Assembly: GCF_002872475.1 (NCBI RefSeq)
Contig: NZ_CP025682.1
Coordinates: 434,001 to 498,000 of the forward strand
DNA: 64,000 bases
Direction: 5' to 3'
Source: Pseudazoarcus pumilus
GTDB taxonomy: Bacteria > Pseudomonadota > Gammaproteobacteria > Burkholderiales > Rhodocyclaceae
Shown here: positions 46,567-56,345 of the stretch, one piece after another
How positions within the stretch are numbered: position 1 is the first letter of the stretch
Layout of the letters: each line of letters starts with the position of its first letter
Translations under genes and position numbers: made by a program
The notes under the pieces: generated by a model
What the model saw: the letters and a program-made list of their open reading frames with translations, nothing else
What the model was told of the DNA's origin: nothing
The model's database searches: none

Positions 46567-46645
46567 CGTAGGGCAGATTAGCGCCGCGTAATCCGCCGTA
46601 TGTCCGGCCGATACGGCGAAATGCCCTTCGGTTATTGCGTCCCAC
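46567..46645 (+). repeat. REP-like interspersed repeat, copy B
   Basis: The most diverged of the three copies. It keeps the three-hairpin plan, with GCAGATTA/TAATCCGCC, GTATG/ATAC and a degenerate third stem. It lies in the gap between yebC and the DMT exporter gene. The rest of this 234-base gap holds no other feature that I can support. Confidence 0.75.
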
Positions 46646-46686
46646 GCAATGGCATCGGTCTCGATTGATGGCCTTTCGGCCCGTTC

Positions 46687-47412
46687 TTACTCGTCGAACA
46701 CCGCCGAGGTGTAGACCTCCTGCACGTCGTCGAGCGACTCGAGCGCGTCAAGGAGCTTCTGCATCTTCTCGGCGTCCTCGCCGGCCAGTTCGGTCTCGTT
46801 GTCCGGCTTCATCGTGACTTCGCCGAACTCGGCGGTGAAGCCGACCTTCTCCAGGGCCTCCTTCACTTCCGAGTAGTCGTTGGGCGAGGTGAACACCTCG
46901 ATCGAGCCGTCCTCGTTGGTTACCACGTCCTCGGCACCGGCCTCCAGCGCCGCTTCCAGCAGTGCCTCCTCGTCGGTGCCGGGGGCGAACATCAGCACGC
47001 CACAATGCGTGAACTGGAAGGCCACGCAGCCGTCCGTGCCCATGTTGCCGCCGAACTTGGAGAACGCGTGGCGCACGTCGGCCACGGTGCGCGTCTTGTT
47101 GTCCGTCAGGCAATCGACCATCACCGCCGCGCCGTTGATGCCGTAGCCCTCGTAGCGCGCTTCCTCGTAGTTCACGCCTTCGAGTTCACCGGTGCCGCGC
47201 TTGATGGCGCGATCGATGTTGTCGCCCGGCATGTTCTCGGCCTTGGCCTTGTCCACGGCCAGGCGCAGGCGTGGGTTGAAGTTCGGGTCGCCGCCGCCCA
47301 TGCGTGCGGCAACCGTGACTTCCTTGATCAACTTGCTGAACACCTTGCCCCGCTTGGCGTCCTGACGACCCTTGCGATGCTGGATGTTGGCCCATTTGGA
47401 ATGACCCGCCAT
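46687..47412 (-). CDS. yebC: YebC/PmpR family protein (TACO1-like)
   Basis: A 241-residue member of the YebC family with the signature [20 protein letters not shown]. Further landmarks are [38 protein letters not shown] and the acidic C-terminal region. The family includes DNA-binding regulators and, from recent work, ribosome-associated factors that help polyproline translation. The ATG at 47412 is the conserved start. A TATAAT box lies about 40 bases upstream. Confidence 0.95.
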   Translation of the reverse strand: MAGHSKWANIQHRKGRQDAKRGKVFSKLIKEVTVAARMGGGDPNFNPRLRLAVDKAKAENMPGDNIDRAIKRGTGELEGVNYEEARYEGYGINGAAVMVDCLTDNKTRTVADVRHAFSKFGGNMGTDGCVAFQFTHCGVLMFAPGTDEEALLEAALEAGAEDVVTNEDGSIEVFTSPNDYSEVKEALEKVGFTAEFGEVTMKPDNETELAGEDAEKMQKLLDALESLDDVQEVYTSAVFDE

Positions 47413-47451
47413 GAAAACCTCTTGAATGATACGGCTGGACGAAATCCGGCA

Positions 47452-47457
47452 ATTATA
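47452..47457 (-). promoter_or_regulatory. Putative -10 box of yebC
   Basis: TATAAT on the minus strand in the divergent gap between yebC and the Cys-rich secreted protein gene. The -35 region is not convincing. Confidence 0.5.
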
Positions 47458-47538
47458 CGGCGAGGCCATGTGCTCGCGCGACCAGGGGCGAGGTCTGCTA
47501 GATTATGCCCGTCGGGCCGAATGGTCCCCGGAGGATAA

Positions 47539-48201
47539 ATGAGCGGACGCCTCGTCCTGCTGTGTTTCTTGCTGCTGGCCTGTCTGTCCGGTGGCGCGTC
47601 GGCGCAGGTGCGCACGGTGTTCGACGGTTGCGTCGATGCGCGTGGCGCGCCGGTGCGCTCGCTCGAGGACAACACTCTCGACACCGCGTTCTCGACCCGT
47701 ATCGAGGATGGCCGGCCGGTGATCCGCTACAACGCCAGCCAGCCGCCCGGCGCGTCCGAGGCCGTGCGGCTGTTCTTCTACGCCCATGAATGTTCGCGCC
47801 TCGGTCTGGGCCTTGCGCCGGATGCACTACGCACGGTCGGTGACGCCTGGCGTGCCGACTGCCGCGCGCTCGACACGCTGCTGCGTTCGGAACTGATCGC
47901 GCGCGCCGAGGTAGCGCGCCTGCAGGCCGATCTCGATGCACTCGACGAGTCCGCGCGCGAACGCCTGCCAGGCCCGCCGCGCAACATCGATCTGCCCGCC
48001 TGCGCGCGAGCCGGCTCCGCGCGCCCGCTGGCGTTGCCGGCGTCGCGTGCGCCCGGTCAGGATCGCTGGAACAGCTGTGTGCATGCCTGCGCCGACCGCC
48101 TGCTTGCCTGTCAGCGCAAGACCTGCGGCGATCTCGATTGCCCGTCCTGCCTGCCCGCGCACGAGCGCTGCGTCGCGGCCTGCGACGTCGAACTTCGCTG
48201 A
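47539..48201 (+). CDS. Secreted cysteine-rich hypothetical protein
   Basis: A 220-residue protein of no family I recognise. A signal peptide ([18 protein letters not shown]) is cleaved near residue 23. The middle part (about 30-120) is a mixed domain with a DUF4344-like [16 protein letters not shown] segment. The last 45 residues contain eight cysteines in closely spaced pairs ([29 protein letters not shown]), suggesting a small disulfide-rich module. It has a strong CGGAGGA ribosome-binding site and lies 14 bases before the HerA-like gene. Confidence 0.8.
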   Translation: MSGRLVLLCFLLLACLSGGASAQVRTVFDGCVDARGAPVRSLEDNTLDTAFSTRIEDGRPVIRYNASQPPGASEAVRLFFYAHECSRLGLGLAPDALRTVGDAWRADCRALDTLLRSELIARAEVARLQADLDALDESARERLPGPPRNIDLPACARAGSARPLALPASRAPGQDRWNSCVHACADRLLACQRKTCGDLDCPSCLPAHERCVAACDVELR

Positions 48202-48215
48202 ACGAGGAGTCTCCC

Positions 48216-49718
48216 ATGCCCGACCCCATGCTCATCGCCCGCTCCGCCGGCGAGGACGTCGCCCTGCTGCCGCGTCTGGCCAACCGCCACGGCCTGATCA
48301 CCGGCGCGACCGGCACCGGCAAGACGGTGACCCTGCAGAAGATGGCCGAGTCCTTCGCCGCCGTCGGCGTGCCGGTGTTCGTTGCCGACGTCAAGGGCGA
48401 CCTGTCGGGCATCGGGGCGGCCGGCAAGTCCTCGCCCAAGCTGCTCGAGCGTCTCGCCGCGATCGGCATCACCGACTATCGCCCGCGCGCCAGCACCGCG
48501 GTGTTCTGGGACGTCTTCGGGGAACTCGGCCATCCGGTGCGCGCCACCGTGTCCGACATGGGCCCGCTGCTGCTCGGTCGGCTGCTCAACCTCAACGACA
48601 CCCAGGCCGGCGTGCTGCAGATCGTCTTTCGCGTGGCCGACGACAATGGCCTGCTGCTGCTCGATCTCAAGGACCTGCGCTCGATGCTGCAGTACGTCGG
48701 CGAGAATGCACGCCAGTTCACCACCGAATACGGCAACATCTCGGCCGCCTCGGTGGGTGCGATCCAGCGCGGCCTGCTCAGTCTGGACGCGCAGGGTGGC
48801 GAGCGCTTCTTCGGTGAGCCCATGCTCGACCTGGCCGACCTGATCCAGGTCGACGCCGAGGGGCGTGGCGTGGTCAATGTGCTCGCCGCCGAGAAGCTCT
48901 ATCACTCGCCGCAGCTGTACTCGACCTTTCTGCTGTGGGTCCTGGCCGAGCTGTTCGAGAATCTGCCCGAGATCGGCGACCCCGAAAAGCCCAAGCTGGT
49001 GTTCTTCTTCGACGAGGCCCACCTGCTGTTTCGCGACGCGCCGAAAGCCCTGGTCGACAAGGTCGAGCACGTCGTGCGCCTGATCCGCTCCAAGGGTGTC
49101 GGGGTGTACTTCGTGACGCAAAGCCCGCTCGACGTGCCCGATGCCGTGCTCGGCCAGCTCGGCAACCGCGTGCAGCATGCGCTGCGCGCCTTCACGCCAC
49201 GCGACCAGAAGGCAGTGAAGAGCGCGGCCGAGACGATGCGTCCCAATCCGGGATTCGACGCGGTCGAGGCGATCACCGAGCTGGGCGTGGGCGAAGCGCT
49301 GATCTCCTTCCTCGACGAAAAGGGGCGACCGGGGGTCACGCAGCGCGCCTCGGTGATCGCGCCCGATTCGCGCATGGGCCCGTTGCTGCCCGACGAGCGT
49401 ACCGCCGCGATCCGTGCCTCGCTGATTTACGGTCATTACGAGAAGGCGGTTGATCGCGAATCGGCCCACGAGATGCTGCGCGCCCAGTCCGAGGCCGCTG
49501 CCGCGCGCGCTGACGAGTCCAGCGCGGAGCGCGCGCGAGAGACCGCATCCGGCGGCGGTCTTTCCGACATGATCTTCGGTTCCAGGGGGCCGCGCGGTGG
49601 TCAGCGCGACGGTCTCATGCAGATCGCGGCGAAGACCGTTACGCGCACCATTGGCAGCGCCATCGGGCGACAACTCGCGCGCGGCGTGCTCGGTTCGCTG
49701 CTGGGCAAGCGCCGTTAA
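48216..49718 (+). CDS. HerA-like (DUF853) ATPase
   Basis: A 500-residue P-loop NTPase of the DUF853/HerA-FtsK superfamily. Walker A is GATGTGKT at 30-37, Walker [14 protein letters not shown] near the middle, and the sensor/arginine-finger region includes [21 protein letters not shown] low-complexity Ala/Glu stretch near 425-455 precedes a C-terminal helix. Relatives are annotated as HerA-like helicases, but the function in proteobacteria is not established and no NurA-type nuclease gene is next to it. Start supported by CGAGGAG. Confidence 0.9.
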   Translation: MPDPMLIARSAGEDVALLPRLANRHGLITGATGTGKTVTLQKMAESFAAVGVPVFVADVKGDLSGIGAAGKSSPKLLERLAAIGITDYRPRASTAVFWDVFGELGHPVRATVSDMGPLLLGRLLNLNDTQAGVLQIVFRVADDNGLLLLDLKDLRSMLQYVGENARQFTTEYGNISAASVGAIQRGLLSLDAQGGERFFGEPMLDLADLIQVDAEGRGVVNVLAAEKLYHSPQLYSTFLLWVLAELFENLPEIGDPEKPKLVFFFDEAHLLFRDAPKALVDKVEHVVRLIRSKGVGVYFVTQSPLDVPDAVLGQLGNRVQHALRAFTPRDQKAVKSAAETMRPNPGFDAVEAITELGVGEALISFLDEKGRPGVTQRASVIAPDSRMGPLLPDERTAAIRASLIYGHYEKAVDRESAHEMLRAQSEAAAARADESSAERARETASGGGLSDMIFGSRGPRGGQRDGLMQIAAKTVTRTIGSAIGRQLARGVLGSLLGKRR

Positions 49719-49786
49719 ACGCGCGTCACTGACACTTCGTACGCTTTGCGCAGTCGAACCATCGTCACGCAACGAGGAGGACAGCC

Positions 49787-50086
49787 ATGAATCCGCAAAC
49801 GCTTGCCGAACTGATTGCCGACATCGACGCCGAGGATCCGGTAGAGATGGGCGAATTCTCGATTGATGAGCATGACGCGCGCACGCTCATGGCCAGCCAT
49901 TTCTGCGAACTCGACCGGCGGCTCGCCAGGCACGGGTTGGCGACCGAGGAGCGTCTGGAGATGATGGCCGCGATCGCCGCCCACACCATGGTCGAGAACC
50001 TCGTCCTGCACATGCGCCGCCTGCGCGACGGTGAAGACGGCATCGACGCCTTCCGTGAGTGGATGGGGCGACACGGCATGCACTGA
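49787..50086 (+). CDS. Small helical hypothetical protein
   Basis: A 99-residue acidic, mostly helical protein of unrecognised family, starting MNPQTLAELIADIDAEDPVE. It has no signal or membrane segment. A GAGGAGGA ribosome-binding site seven bases before the ATG strongly supports it. It follows the HerA-like gene by 68 bases and precedes a REP-like repeat. Confidence 0.78.
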   Translation: MNPQTLAELIADIDAEDPVEMGEFSIDEHDARTLMASHFCELDRRLARHGLATEERLEMMAAIAAHTMVENLVLHMRRLRDGEDGIDAFREWMGRHGMH

Positions 50087-50096
50087 GCAGCAGGCG

Positions 50097-50175
50097 TGGG
50101 GCGGAGTAGCGCAGCGTAATCCGCCGGATGTTTGGCCCATACGGCGCAATGCCTTTCAGCGATTGCGCCCTACGA
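50097..50175 (+). repeat. REP-like interspersed repeat, copy C
   Basis: Nearly identical to copy A in opposite orientation: stems GGCGGA-TA/TAATCCGCC, GATG/CATA and GGCGCAAT/ATTGCGCC. It lies between the convergent small hypothetical gene and metF, where its hairpins could also end transcription. Confidence 0.85.
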
Positions 50176-50203
50176 CAGGCGATGCAGGTCCTGGGCGGCG
50201 TGT

Positions 50204-51046
50204 TTATCCCTTCGCCAGTCCCAGCCGGCGGCAGATCTCGATGGTGGCGTCGGCCTGGTTCATCGAATAGAAGTGCAGGCCCGGCGCGCCGGCGGCGAGC
50301 AGGCGTTCGCACAGTTCGGTGACCACATCCAGACCGAACGCGCGGATCGAGTCGGCGTCGTCGCCGAAGGCCTCGAACTTGCGGCGCATCCAGCGCGGGA
50401 TTTCGGCCCCGCAGGCGTCCGAGAAGCGCGCGAGCTTGGAAAAGCTGGTGATCGGCATGATGCCCGGCACGATCGGGATCGTGACGCCGAGCGCACGCAC
50501 CTCGTCGACGAAGTGGGTGTAGGCATCGAGGTTGTAGAAATACTGCGTGATCGCCGAAGTGGCGCCGGCGTCGACCTTGCGCTTGAAATTCGTCAGGTCG
50601 TCACGCGGGGTTCTAGCCTGCGGATGCCACTCCGGGTAGGCCGCGACCTCGATCAGGAAGCGATTCCCCGTCTCCGCGCGGATGAATTCCACCAGTTCGT
50701 TGGCGTAGCGCAACTCGCCCCCGGCGCCGGCGCCCGAGGGCAGGTCGCCGCGCAATGCGACGATGCGGCGGATGCCGGCCTCCATGTATTCGTCGAGGAT
50801 GGCGCGCAACTCGGCGCGGCTCGATCCCACGCACGACAAATGCGGCGCGGCCTCGGCGCCGGTGGCGGCGATCTCGCGCACGGTGTTGAAGGTGCGCTCG
50901 CGCGTCGAGCCGCCGGCACCGTAGGTCACCGAAAAGAATGCGGGATCCAGCGCCTCGGCCAGTCGGGTCTGCACGACGCGCAGCTTTTCGGCGCCGACCG
51001 GGGTCTGCGGCGGGAAGAATTCAATCGAAAGTTCAGTGGTTTGCAT
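50204..51046 (-). CDS. metF: 5,10-methylenetetrahydrofolate reductase
   Basis: A 280-residue flavoprotein that reduces methylene-THF to methyl-THF for methionine synthesis. Landmarks: LSIEFFPPQTP with the catalytic Glu, FSVTYGAGGSTRE, IVALRGDLP, TNFKRKVDAGATSAITQYFY and LHFYSMNQADA. The start lies 14 bases inside the end of tlyA, so the two genes overlap. It is last in the minus-strand run that begins with ahcY and so may share SAH-dependent control. Confidence 0.96.
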   Translation of the reverse strand: MQTTELSIEFFPPQTPVGAEKLRVVQTRLAEALDPAFFSVTYGAGGSTRERTFNTVREIAATGAEAAPHLSCVGSSRAELRAILDEYMEAGIRRIVALRGDLPSGAGAGGELRYANELVEFIRAETGNRFLIEVAAYPEWHPQARTPRDDLTNFKRKVDAGATSAITQYFYNLDAYTHFVDEVRALGVTIPIVPGIMPITSFSKLARFSDACGAEIPRWMRRKFEAFGDDADSIRAFGLDVVTELCERLLAAGAPGLHFYSMNQADATIEICRRLGLAKG

Positions 51047-51869
51047 GTTGCATCCAGAGGAAGAATTCGCGGTTGCCGTCGCCGCCGGCGATGGGGGAGT
51101 CGAACCAGTCGCGCACGGCCAGGCCGCAGTCGGTGGCGACGGCACGCAGCCGCGCCTCGACGTCGGCGTAGAGCGCGGCATCGCGCACGATGCCGCCCTT
51201 GCCGACGCCTTTCGGCCCCACTTCGAACTGCGGTTTGACCAGCGCCAGCACGTCGCCTTGCGGCGCGAGCAGCGCAGGCCATTGCGGCATGAGCAGTGCC
51301 AGCGAGATGAAGCTCGCGTCGCACACGATCAGATCGAAGCCGCCGGGCGGAGCGTGCTCGCCGAGGCGTGCGGCGTCGAGTTCGCGCGCGTTGAGGCCTT
51401 CGAGCGTCACGCAGCGGGCGTCGCCTGCGAGCCTCGCGTCGAGCTGGCCGTGACCGACCTCGACGCCGACCACCCGCGCTGCGCCGGCCTGCAGCAGGCA
51501 GTCGCTGAAGCCGCCGGTGGACTGGCCGACGTCCAGGCAGGTGCGGTCCGTTACGTCCATCCCGGTGTGTGCCAGCGCGCCGGCCAGCTTCAGCCCGCCG
51601 CGCGAGACGAAACGCTCGGCCTCATCCGCCGCGACGCACAGATCCGCATCCGGCGCCAGCAGGTGCGAAGGCTTTGTCACCGGACGACCGTCTGCGACCA
51701 CGCGCCCGGCCGCGATCGCCGCCTGCGCGCGTGCGCGTGAAGCGGCCAGGCCGCGTTCGACCAGCAGTGCGTCGGCACGCGACAGGCCGCCGTGATCGGC
51801 CGGTTGGGGCACCGAACGCGTCACAGGTGCCGGCCGGCTCTTGCGGGCGTGGAAGGAGTTCATCGACAC
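51033..51869 (-). CDS. tlyA: TlyA family rRNA (cytidine-2'-O)-methyltransferase
   Basis: A 278-residue protein. An N-terminal S4 RNA-binding domain (SRADALLVERGLAASRARAQ, then AIAAGRVVADG) precedes an FtsJ-like methyltransferase domain with LDVGQSTGGFSDCLL as the SAM motif and DLIVCDASFISLALLMPQW. TlyA methylates 16S and 23S rRNA in mycobacteria; in proteobacteria it is also called a putative hemolysin. The start is a GTG, with an ATG six bases later as alternative. It fits the SAM-using theme of the neighbourhood. Confidence 0.92.
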   Translation of the reverse strand: MSMNSFHARKSRPAPVTRSVPQPADHGGLSRADALLVERGLAASRARAQAAIAAGRVVADGRPVTKPSHLLAPDADLCVAADEAERFVSRGGLKLAGALAHTGMDVTDRTCLDVGQSTGGFSDCLLQAGAARVVGVEVGHGQLDARLAGDARCVTLEGLNARELDAARLGEHAPPGGFDLIVCDASFISLALLMPQWPALLAPQGDVLALVKPQFEVGPKGVGKGGIVRDAALYADVEARLRAVATDCGLAVRDWFDSPIAGGDGNREFFLWMQHANH

Positions 51870-51890
51870 GGCGGCGGTTCTCGCGGGCGT

Positions 51891-52763
51891 TCAGCGGATC
51901 TCGACGACCTGCACCGGGTTCTCGTACACGTCGTGGCGCTTGTCGTAGAGCGGGATGGTCGTGCCGTTGACGCGATTGTGGGCGAGGTTGTCGACGTTGA
52001 CGTCGGCAATGACGATCTGCTCGACGTTGGCCGTGCCCTCGGCGGCGATGCCGTCGCGTGCGAACGGAAAGTCCGACGGCGTGATGATGCTCGCCTGACC
52101 GTAATGCACGCCCAGCCCCTGCACCGGCAGGTTGCCCACGGTGCTGGTCATGGCCACATACACCTGGTTCTCGATCGCGCGCGCGTGGCAGCAATAGCGC
52201 ACGCGCAAAAAGCCCTGACGGTCGTCGGTGCATGAGGGCACGAAGAGGATGTCGGCGCCGGCCTCGCTGACCATGCGCGCCAGCTCCGGGAATTCGATGT
52301 CGTAGCAGATCAGGATCGCGATCTTGCCGAAGGGCGTGTCGAACAGATGCAGCTGGTCGCCCGCGGCCGTGTCCCACATCTCGCGCTCCCAGCGCGTGCG
52401 GTGGATCTTGTCCTGCTCGTAGATATCGCCTTCGGGCGTGAACAGGTAAGCCGTGTTGTAGAGCTGGCCGTCGCGCAGCGTGGGGTGGCTGCCGCCGATC
52501 AGGAATACGCGCCACTCGGCTGCCAGTTCGCGCATCAGGTCGAGATAGCGCGGCGTGTAGTCGTGCATGTTGCGCACGGCCTCGGGCATGTCGCGTGTGT
52601 CCATGAACGACAGCAACTGCGTCGTGAAGATTTCCGGCAGCAGCACGAAGTGCGGACGGTAGTCGCCCGCGGCCTGCATGACGAAGCGCACCTGGTTCTC
52701 GAAGCCGGACCAGTCGTGGATCTGGCGCAGCAGATACTGCACCGCGGCGATGCGTACGATCAT
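51891..52763 (-). CDS. Carbon-nitrogen hydrolase (nitrilase superfamily)
   Basis: A 290-residue amidase-type enzyme with the Glu-Lys-Cys catalytic triad: Glu in VLLPEIFTTQL, Lys in QDKIHRTRWE and Cys in AILICYDIEFPEL. The substrate is unknown. Its ATG overlaps the stop of the GNAT gene (ATGA). In many bacteria these two activities are fused in one protein of about 510 residues; here the lengths (218 + 290) match the two halves encoded separately. Confidence 0.93.
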   Translation of the reverse strand: MIVRIAAVQYLLRQIHDWSGFENQVRFVMQAAGDYRPHFVLLPEIFTTQLLSFMDTRDMPEAVRNMHDYTPRYLDLMRELAAEWRVFLIGGSHPTLRDGQLYNTAYLFTPEGDIYEQDKIHRTRWEREMWDTAAGDQLHLFDTPFGKIAILICYDIEFPELARMVSEAGADILFVPSCTDDRQGFLRVRYCCHARAIENQVYVAMTSTVGNLPVQGLGVHYGQASIITPSDFPFARDGIAAEGTANVEQIVIADVNVDNLAHNRVNGTTIPLYDKRHDVYENPVQVVEIR

Positions 52764-53416
52764 CGGTCGTCCTCCTCGGGGATCCGGGTCGCTGCGCCCG
52801 GATCATAGTCGGGGTTGAGCCACACGATCAGCGAGGCGTTGCCCAGCGATTCGGCGTCCTCCGGCAGATAGCCATGGACGATGCCGCAATAGCTGAAGCC
52901 CTCGTGCAGCTGAAAGCCCAGCACCGGGTCGCTGATGTCGCCCCAGATCACGCGCTTGGCGTATTCCTCGGCGGTCATGCGGTCGGCGAAGCGGTGGTAG
53001 CCGGGCATGCGTCCGCAGGCGATGATGCGCTTGAGGTTCATGCGTCGACAGATGTCGCGTCGCGCCTCGTAGAGTGCGTGGCCCACGCCGCTGCCGCGCA
53101 GTTCCGGGTTCACGAACACCTCCGCGCCGTAGAGCGTGCGACCCATCGGGTTGTGGCTCTCGAAGCTGCCGCTGGCGGTGATCTCGTCCCAGGTGTGGTG
53201 CTCGCCCCAGTCGTCCCAGGTGATCACCAGCGAGCTGGCGCAGCCGGCCAGCTGACCCTCGACCTCGGCGATGAGCTGGCCTTGCGGGAAGACCTCGAGC
53301 TGGTGGCGCATCTGCTCGGCCGACCACGACGGAATGTCGGGATAGACGCGTTGCTGCAGCGCGATCAGCGGTTCGATGTCGTCGAAACGGGTGTGGCGGA
53401 CCGTGGCCTGGGGCAT
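52760..53416 (-). CDS. GNAT family acetyltransferase
   Basis: A 218-residue GNAT enzyme, the partner half of the adjacent carbon-nitrogen hydrolase. The acetyl-CoA loop is seen in VNPELRGSGVGHALYEARRD, and the segment CGRMPGYHRFADRMTAEEYA resembles the fused family. The start at 53416 follows the repeat-containing gap after ahcY. Substrate unknown. Confidence 0.9.
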   Translation of the reverse strand: MPQATVRHTRFDDIEPLIALQQRVYPDIPSWSAEQMRHQLEVFPQGQLIAEVEGQLAGCASSLVITWDDWGEHHTWDEITASGSFESHNPMGRTLYGAEVFVNPELRGSGVGHALYEARRDICRRMNLKRIIACGRMPGYHRFADRMTAEEYAKRVIWGDISDPVLGFQLHEGFSYCGIVHGYLPEDAESLGNASLIVWLNPDYDPGAATRIPEEDDR

Positions 53417-53451
53417 GAAATGAGTTCCGGGGCGGCGTGACGAGAGCAGCG

Positions 53452-53533
53452 TGTCATTGCGAGCGCAGCGACGCAATCTCCGCTTGTGTGCTGCGCCCGA
53501 GATTGCTTCGTCGCTGCGCGCCGCGCAATGACA
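53452..53533. repeat. Palindromic interspersed repeat after ahcY
   Basis: An 82-base imperfect inverted repeat: TGTCATTGCGAGCGCAGCGA on one side and TCGCTGCGC...GCGCAATGACA on the other, with CAATCTC/GAGATTG inside. It ends one base from the ahcY stop codon. Sequences of this type (CATTGCGAGCGCAGCGA) are common dispersed repeats in proteobacterial genomes. Here it sits within a probable operon. Confidence 0.8.
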
Positions 53534-53534
53534 A

Positions 53535-54944
<1,410 letters not shown>

Positions 54945-55025
54945 GCGTTGCTCCATGCATTTGGCCGGGCGGGGAAGGGGGGCGCGATGCGGCTCACCCG
55001 TTTGACCCCAACCCGGCGGGTTGGA

Positions 55026-55118
55026 CAGGCGAGCGCGGTTGTGGCGATGCCGCCGGACGGCGGCTTCCGAGCCTGGGGCCGGGCGAAAACCCGACGCCTT
55101 GCAGCGCTCCTCGGAAAC
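55026..55118 (-). promoter_or_regulatory. SAH riboswitch upstream of ahcY
   Basis: The minus-strand leader reads CCGAGGAGCGCTGCAAGG ... CCAGGCTCGGAA ... CCGCGCTCGCC, matching the SAH riboswitch consensus. The P1 arms are TTCCGAG (55110-55116) and CTCGGAA (55065-55071). A pseudoknot can form between GAGCGC (55104-55109) and GCGCTC (55031-55036). This class binds S-adenosylhomocysteine and turns on ahcY and linked genes. A 7-bp hairpin (55008-55024) follows. Confidence 0.9.
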
Positions 55119-55126
55119 AGAGGCGG

Positions 55127-55132
55127 ATTATA
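55127..55132 (-). promoter_or_regulatory. Putative -10 box of the ahcY operon
   Basis: A perfect TATAAT on the minus strand, nine bases upstream of the SAH riboswitch. Transcription would start just before the riboswitch P1 stem. The -35 region is poor. Confidence 0.65.
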
Positions 55133-55157
55133 CAGCAGTCGATGTCCGTCGGATGCG

Positions 55158-56234
55158 CTACGCCGCCCGCCCGTTGTGGCGCATCATGCTGACGATCAGC
55201 GTCACCACGGTCAGCGGCAGCACGTAGCCGAGCATCACGCCGGAGTAGGCCGGCAGGATGGCGTGGTCCTGCGCGGCGAGGATCAGGTAGGCGGTGTAGG
55301 CGCCGTAGTAGCCGATGAAGATGCCACCCTCCCAGCGCGCGATCTCGCGCCCGGTGAGCATGATGGGCAGGGCCGCGAAGGCCACCGCCAGCATCACCCA
55401 CAGGTCGAAGTTGCGCGCCGCCTCGGGCACCGGGATGCCGCCGGCCGACACCAGGCCGGTGACACCGATCACCGCGAAGATGTTGAATACGTTGCTGCCC
55501 ACGACGTTGCCCACGGCGATGTCGCGTTCGCCGCGGATGGCGGCGACGATGGAGGTGGCGATCTCGGGCATCGAGGTGCCCACCGCCACCACCGTCAGGC
55601 CGATCACCAGGTCGCTCACGCCGAAGGCGCGCGCGAAGGCCACGGCCGAGTCGACCAGCCAGTCCGCGCCCAGGATGAGCCCGCCCAGGCCGACGACGAT
55701 GAGGCCGAGCTGCACGCTCCAGTGGCGGTCCCAGTTGGAGTCGGCCGGCATCTCGGCCGCGTACTCGTCGGTCAACTCGCGCGATGCGCTGCGCGACTGA
55801 CGAATGAGGAACACGGTATAGCCGATCACCAGCGCAAACAGCACGCCAGCCTCGATACGCGAGATGTCGCCGTCGAGCGCCATCGCGACGAAGATCACGC
55901 AGGCGCCGATCATGATCGGTACTTCCTGGCGAATGATCTGTTCATTCACCACCAGCGGCGCGACCAGTGCCGAGATGCCGAGGATCAGCAGGATGTTGGC
56001 GATGTTGCTGCCCACGACGTTGCCGATCGCCAGATCCGCGTTGCCGCCCAGCGAGGCGCCCACCGACACGGCCATTTCCGGCGCGCTGGTGCCGAAGGCG
56101 ACCACCGTGAGGCCCACGACCAGCGGCGAGATGCCGGTCGACAGCGCGAGTCTGGATGCGCCGCGCACGAGCAGTTCGGCGCCGACGATCAGCGTGACGA
56201 GTCCGAGGACGAAGAAGATTGCGTGGGTGAGCAT
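55158..56234 (-). CDS. CaCA family sodium/calcium antiporter
   Basis: A 358-residue inner-membrane antiporter with ten or eleven helices and the two inverted alpha repeats of the family: VAFGTSAPEMAVSVGASLGG and VAVGTSMPEIATSIVAAIRG, each followed by NVVGSNxxNI. It is expected to exchange Na+ or H+ for Ca2+ or a related cation, like YrbG. Its promoter and a long hairpin leader lie between it and metK. It separates metK from ahcY, which are usually closer. Confidence 0.93.
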   Translation of the reverse strand: MLTHAIFFVLGLVTLIVGAELLVRGASRLALSTGISPLVVGLTVVAFGTSAPEMAVSVGASLGGNADLAIGNVVGSNIANILLILGISALVAPLVVNEQIIRQEVPIMIGACVIFVAMALDGDISRIEAGVLFALVIGYTVFLIRQSRSASRELTDEYAAEMPADSNWDRHWSVQLGLIVVGLGGLILGADWLVDSAVAFARAFGVSDLVIGLTVVAVGTSMPEIATSIVAAIRGERDIAVGNVVGSNVFNIFAVIGVTGLVSAGGIPVPEAARNFDLWVMLAVAFAALPIMLTGREIARWEGGIFIGYYGAYTAYLILAAQDHAILPAYSGVMLGYVLPLTVVTLIVSMMRHNGRAA

Positions 56235-56262
56235 GATGCTGCCGGATGTGTGGAACGTTTGC

Positions 56263-56294
56263 GGGCCGCGACGGGTAGAAACCCGTCGCGGCCC
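56263..56294 (-). terminator. 14-bp perfect hairpin between metK and the antiporter gene
   Basis: GGGCCGCGACGGGT pairs perfectly with ACCCGTCGCGGCCC around a 4-base loop. There is no T tract. A TATAAT lies upstream of it on the same strand, so it may be the 5' leader structure of the antiporter mRNA rather than, or as well as, the metK terminator. Confidence 0.65.
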
Positions 56295-56309
56295 GATTCG
56301 ATGTTGCCG

Positions 56310-56315
56310 ATTATA
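56310..56315 (-). promoter_or_regulatory. Putative -10 box of the antiporter gene
   Basis: TATAAT on the minus strand, 76 bases before the antiporter ATG and directly upstream of a 14-bp hairpin. A smaller hairpin CCGCAG/CTGCGG (56320-56336) precedes it and may belong to the end of metK. Confidence 0.45.
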
Positions 56316-56345
56316 GCGACCGCAGGTTGACTGCGGGACGCCGGA

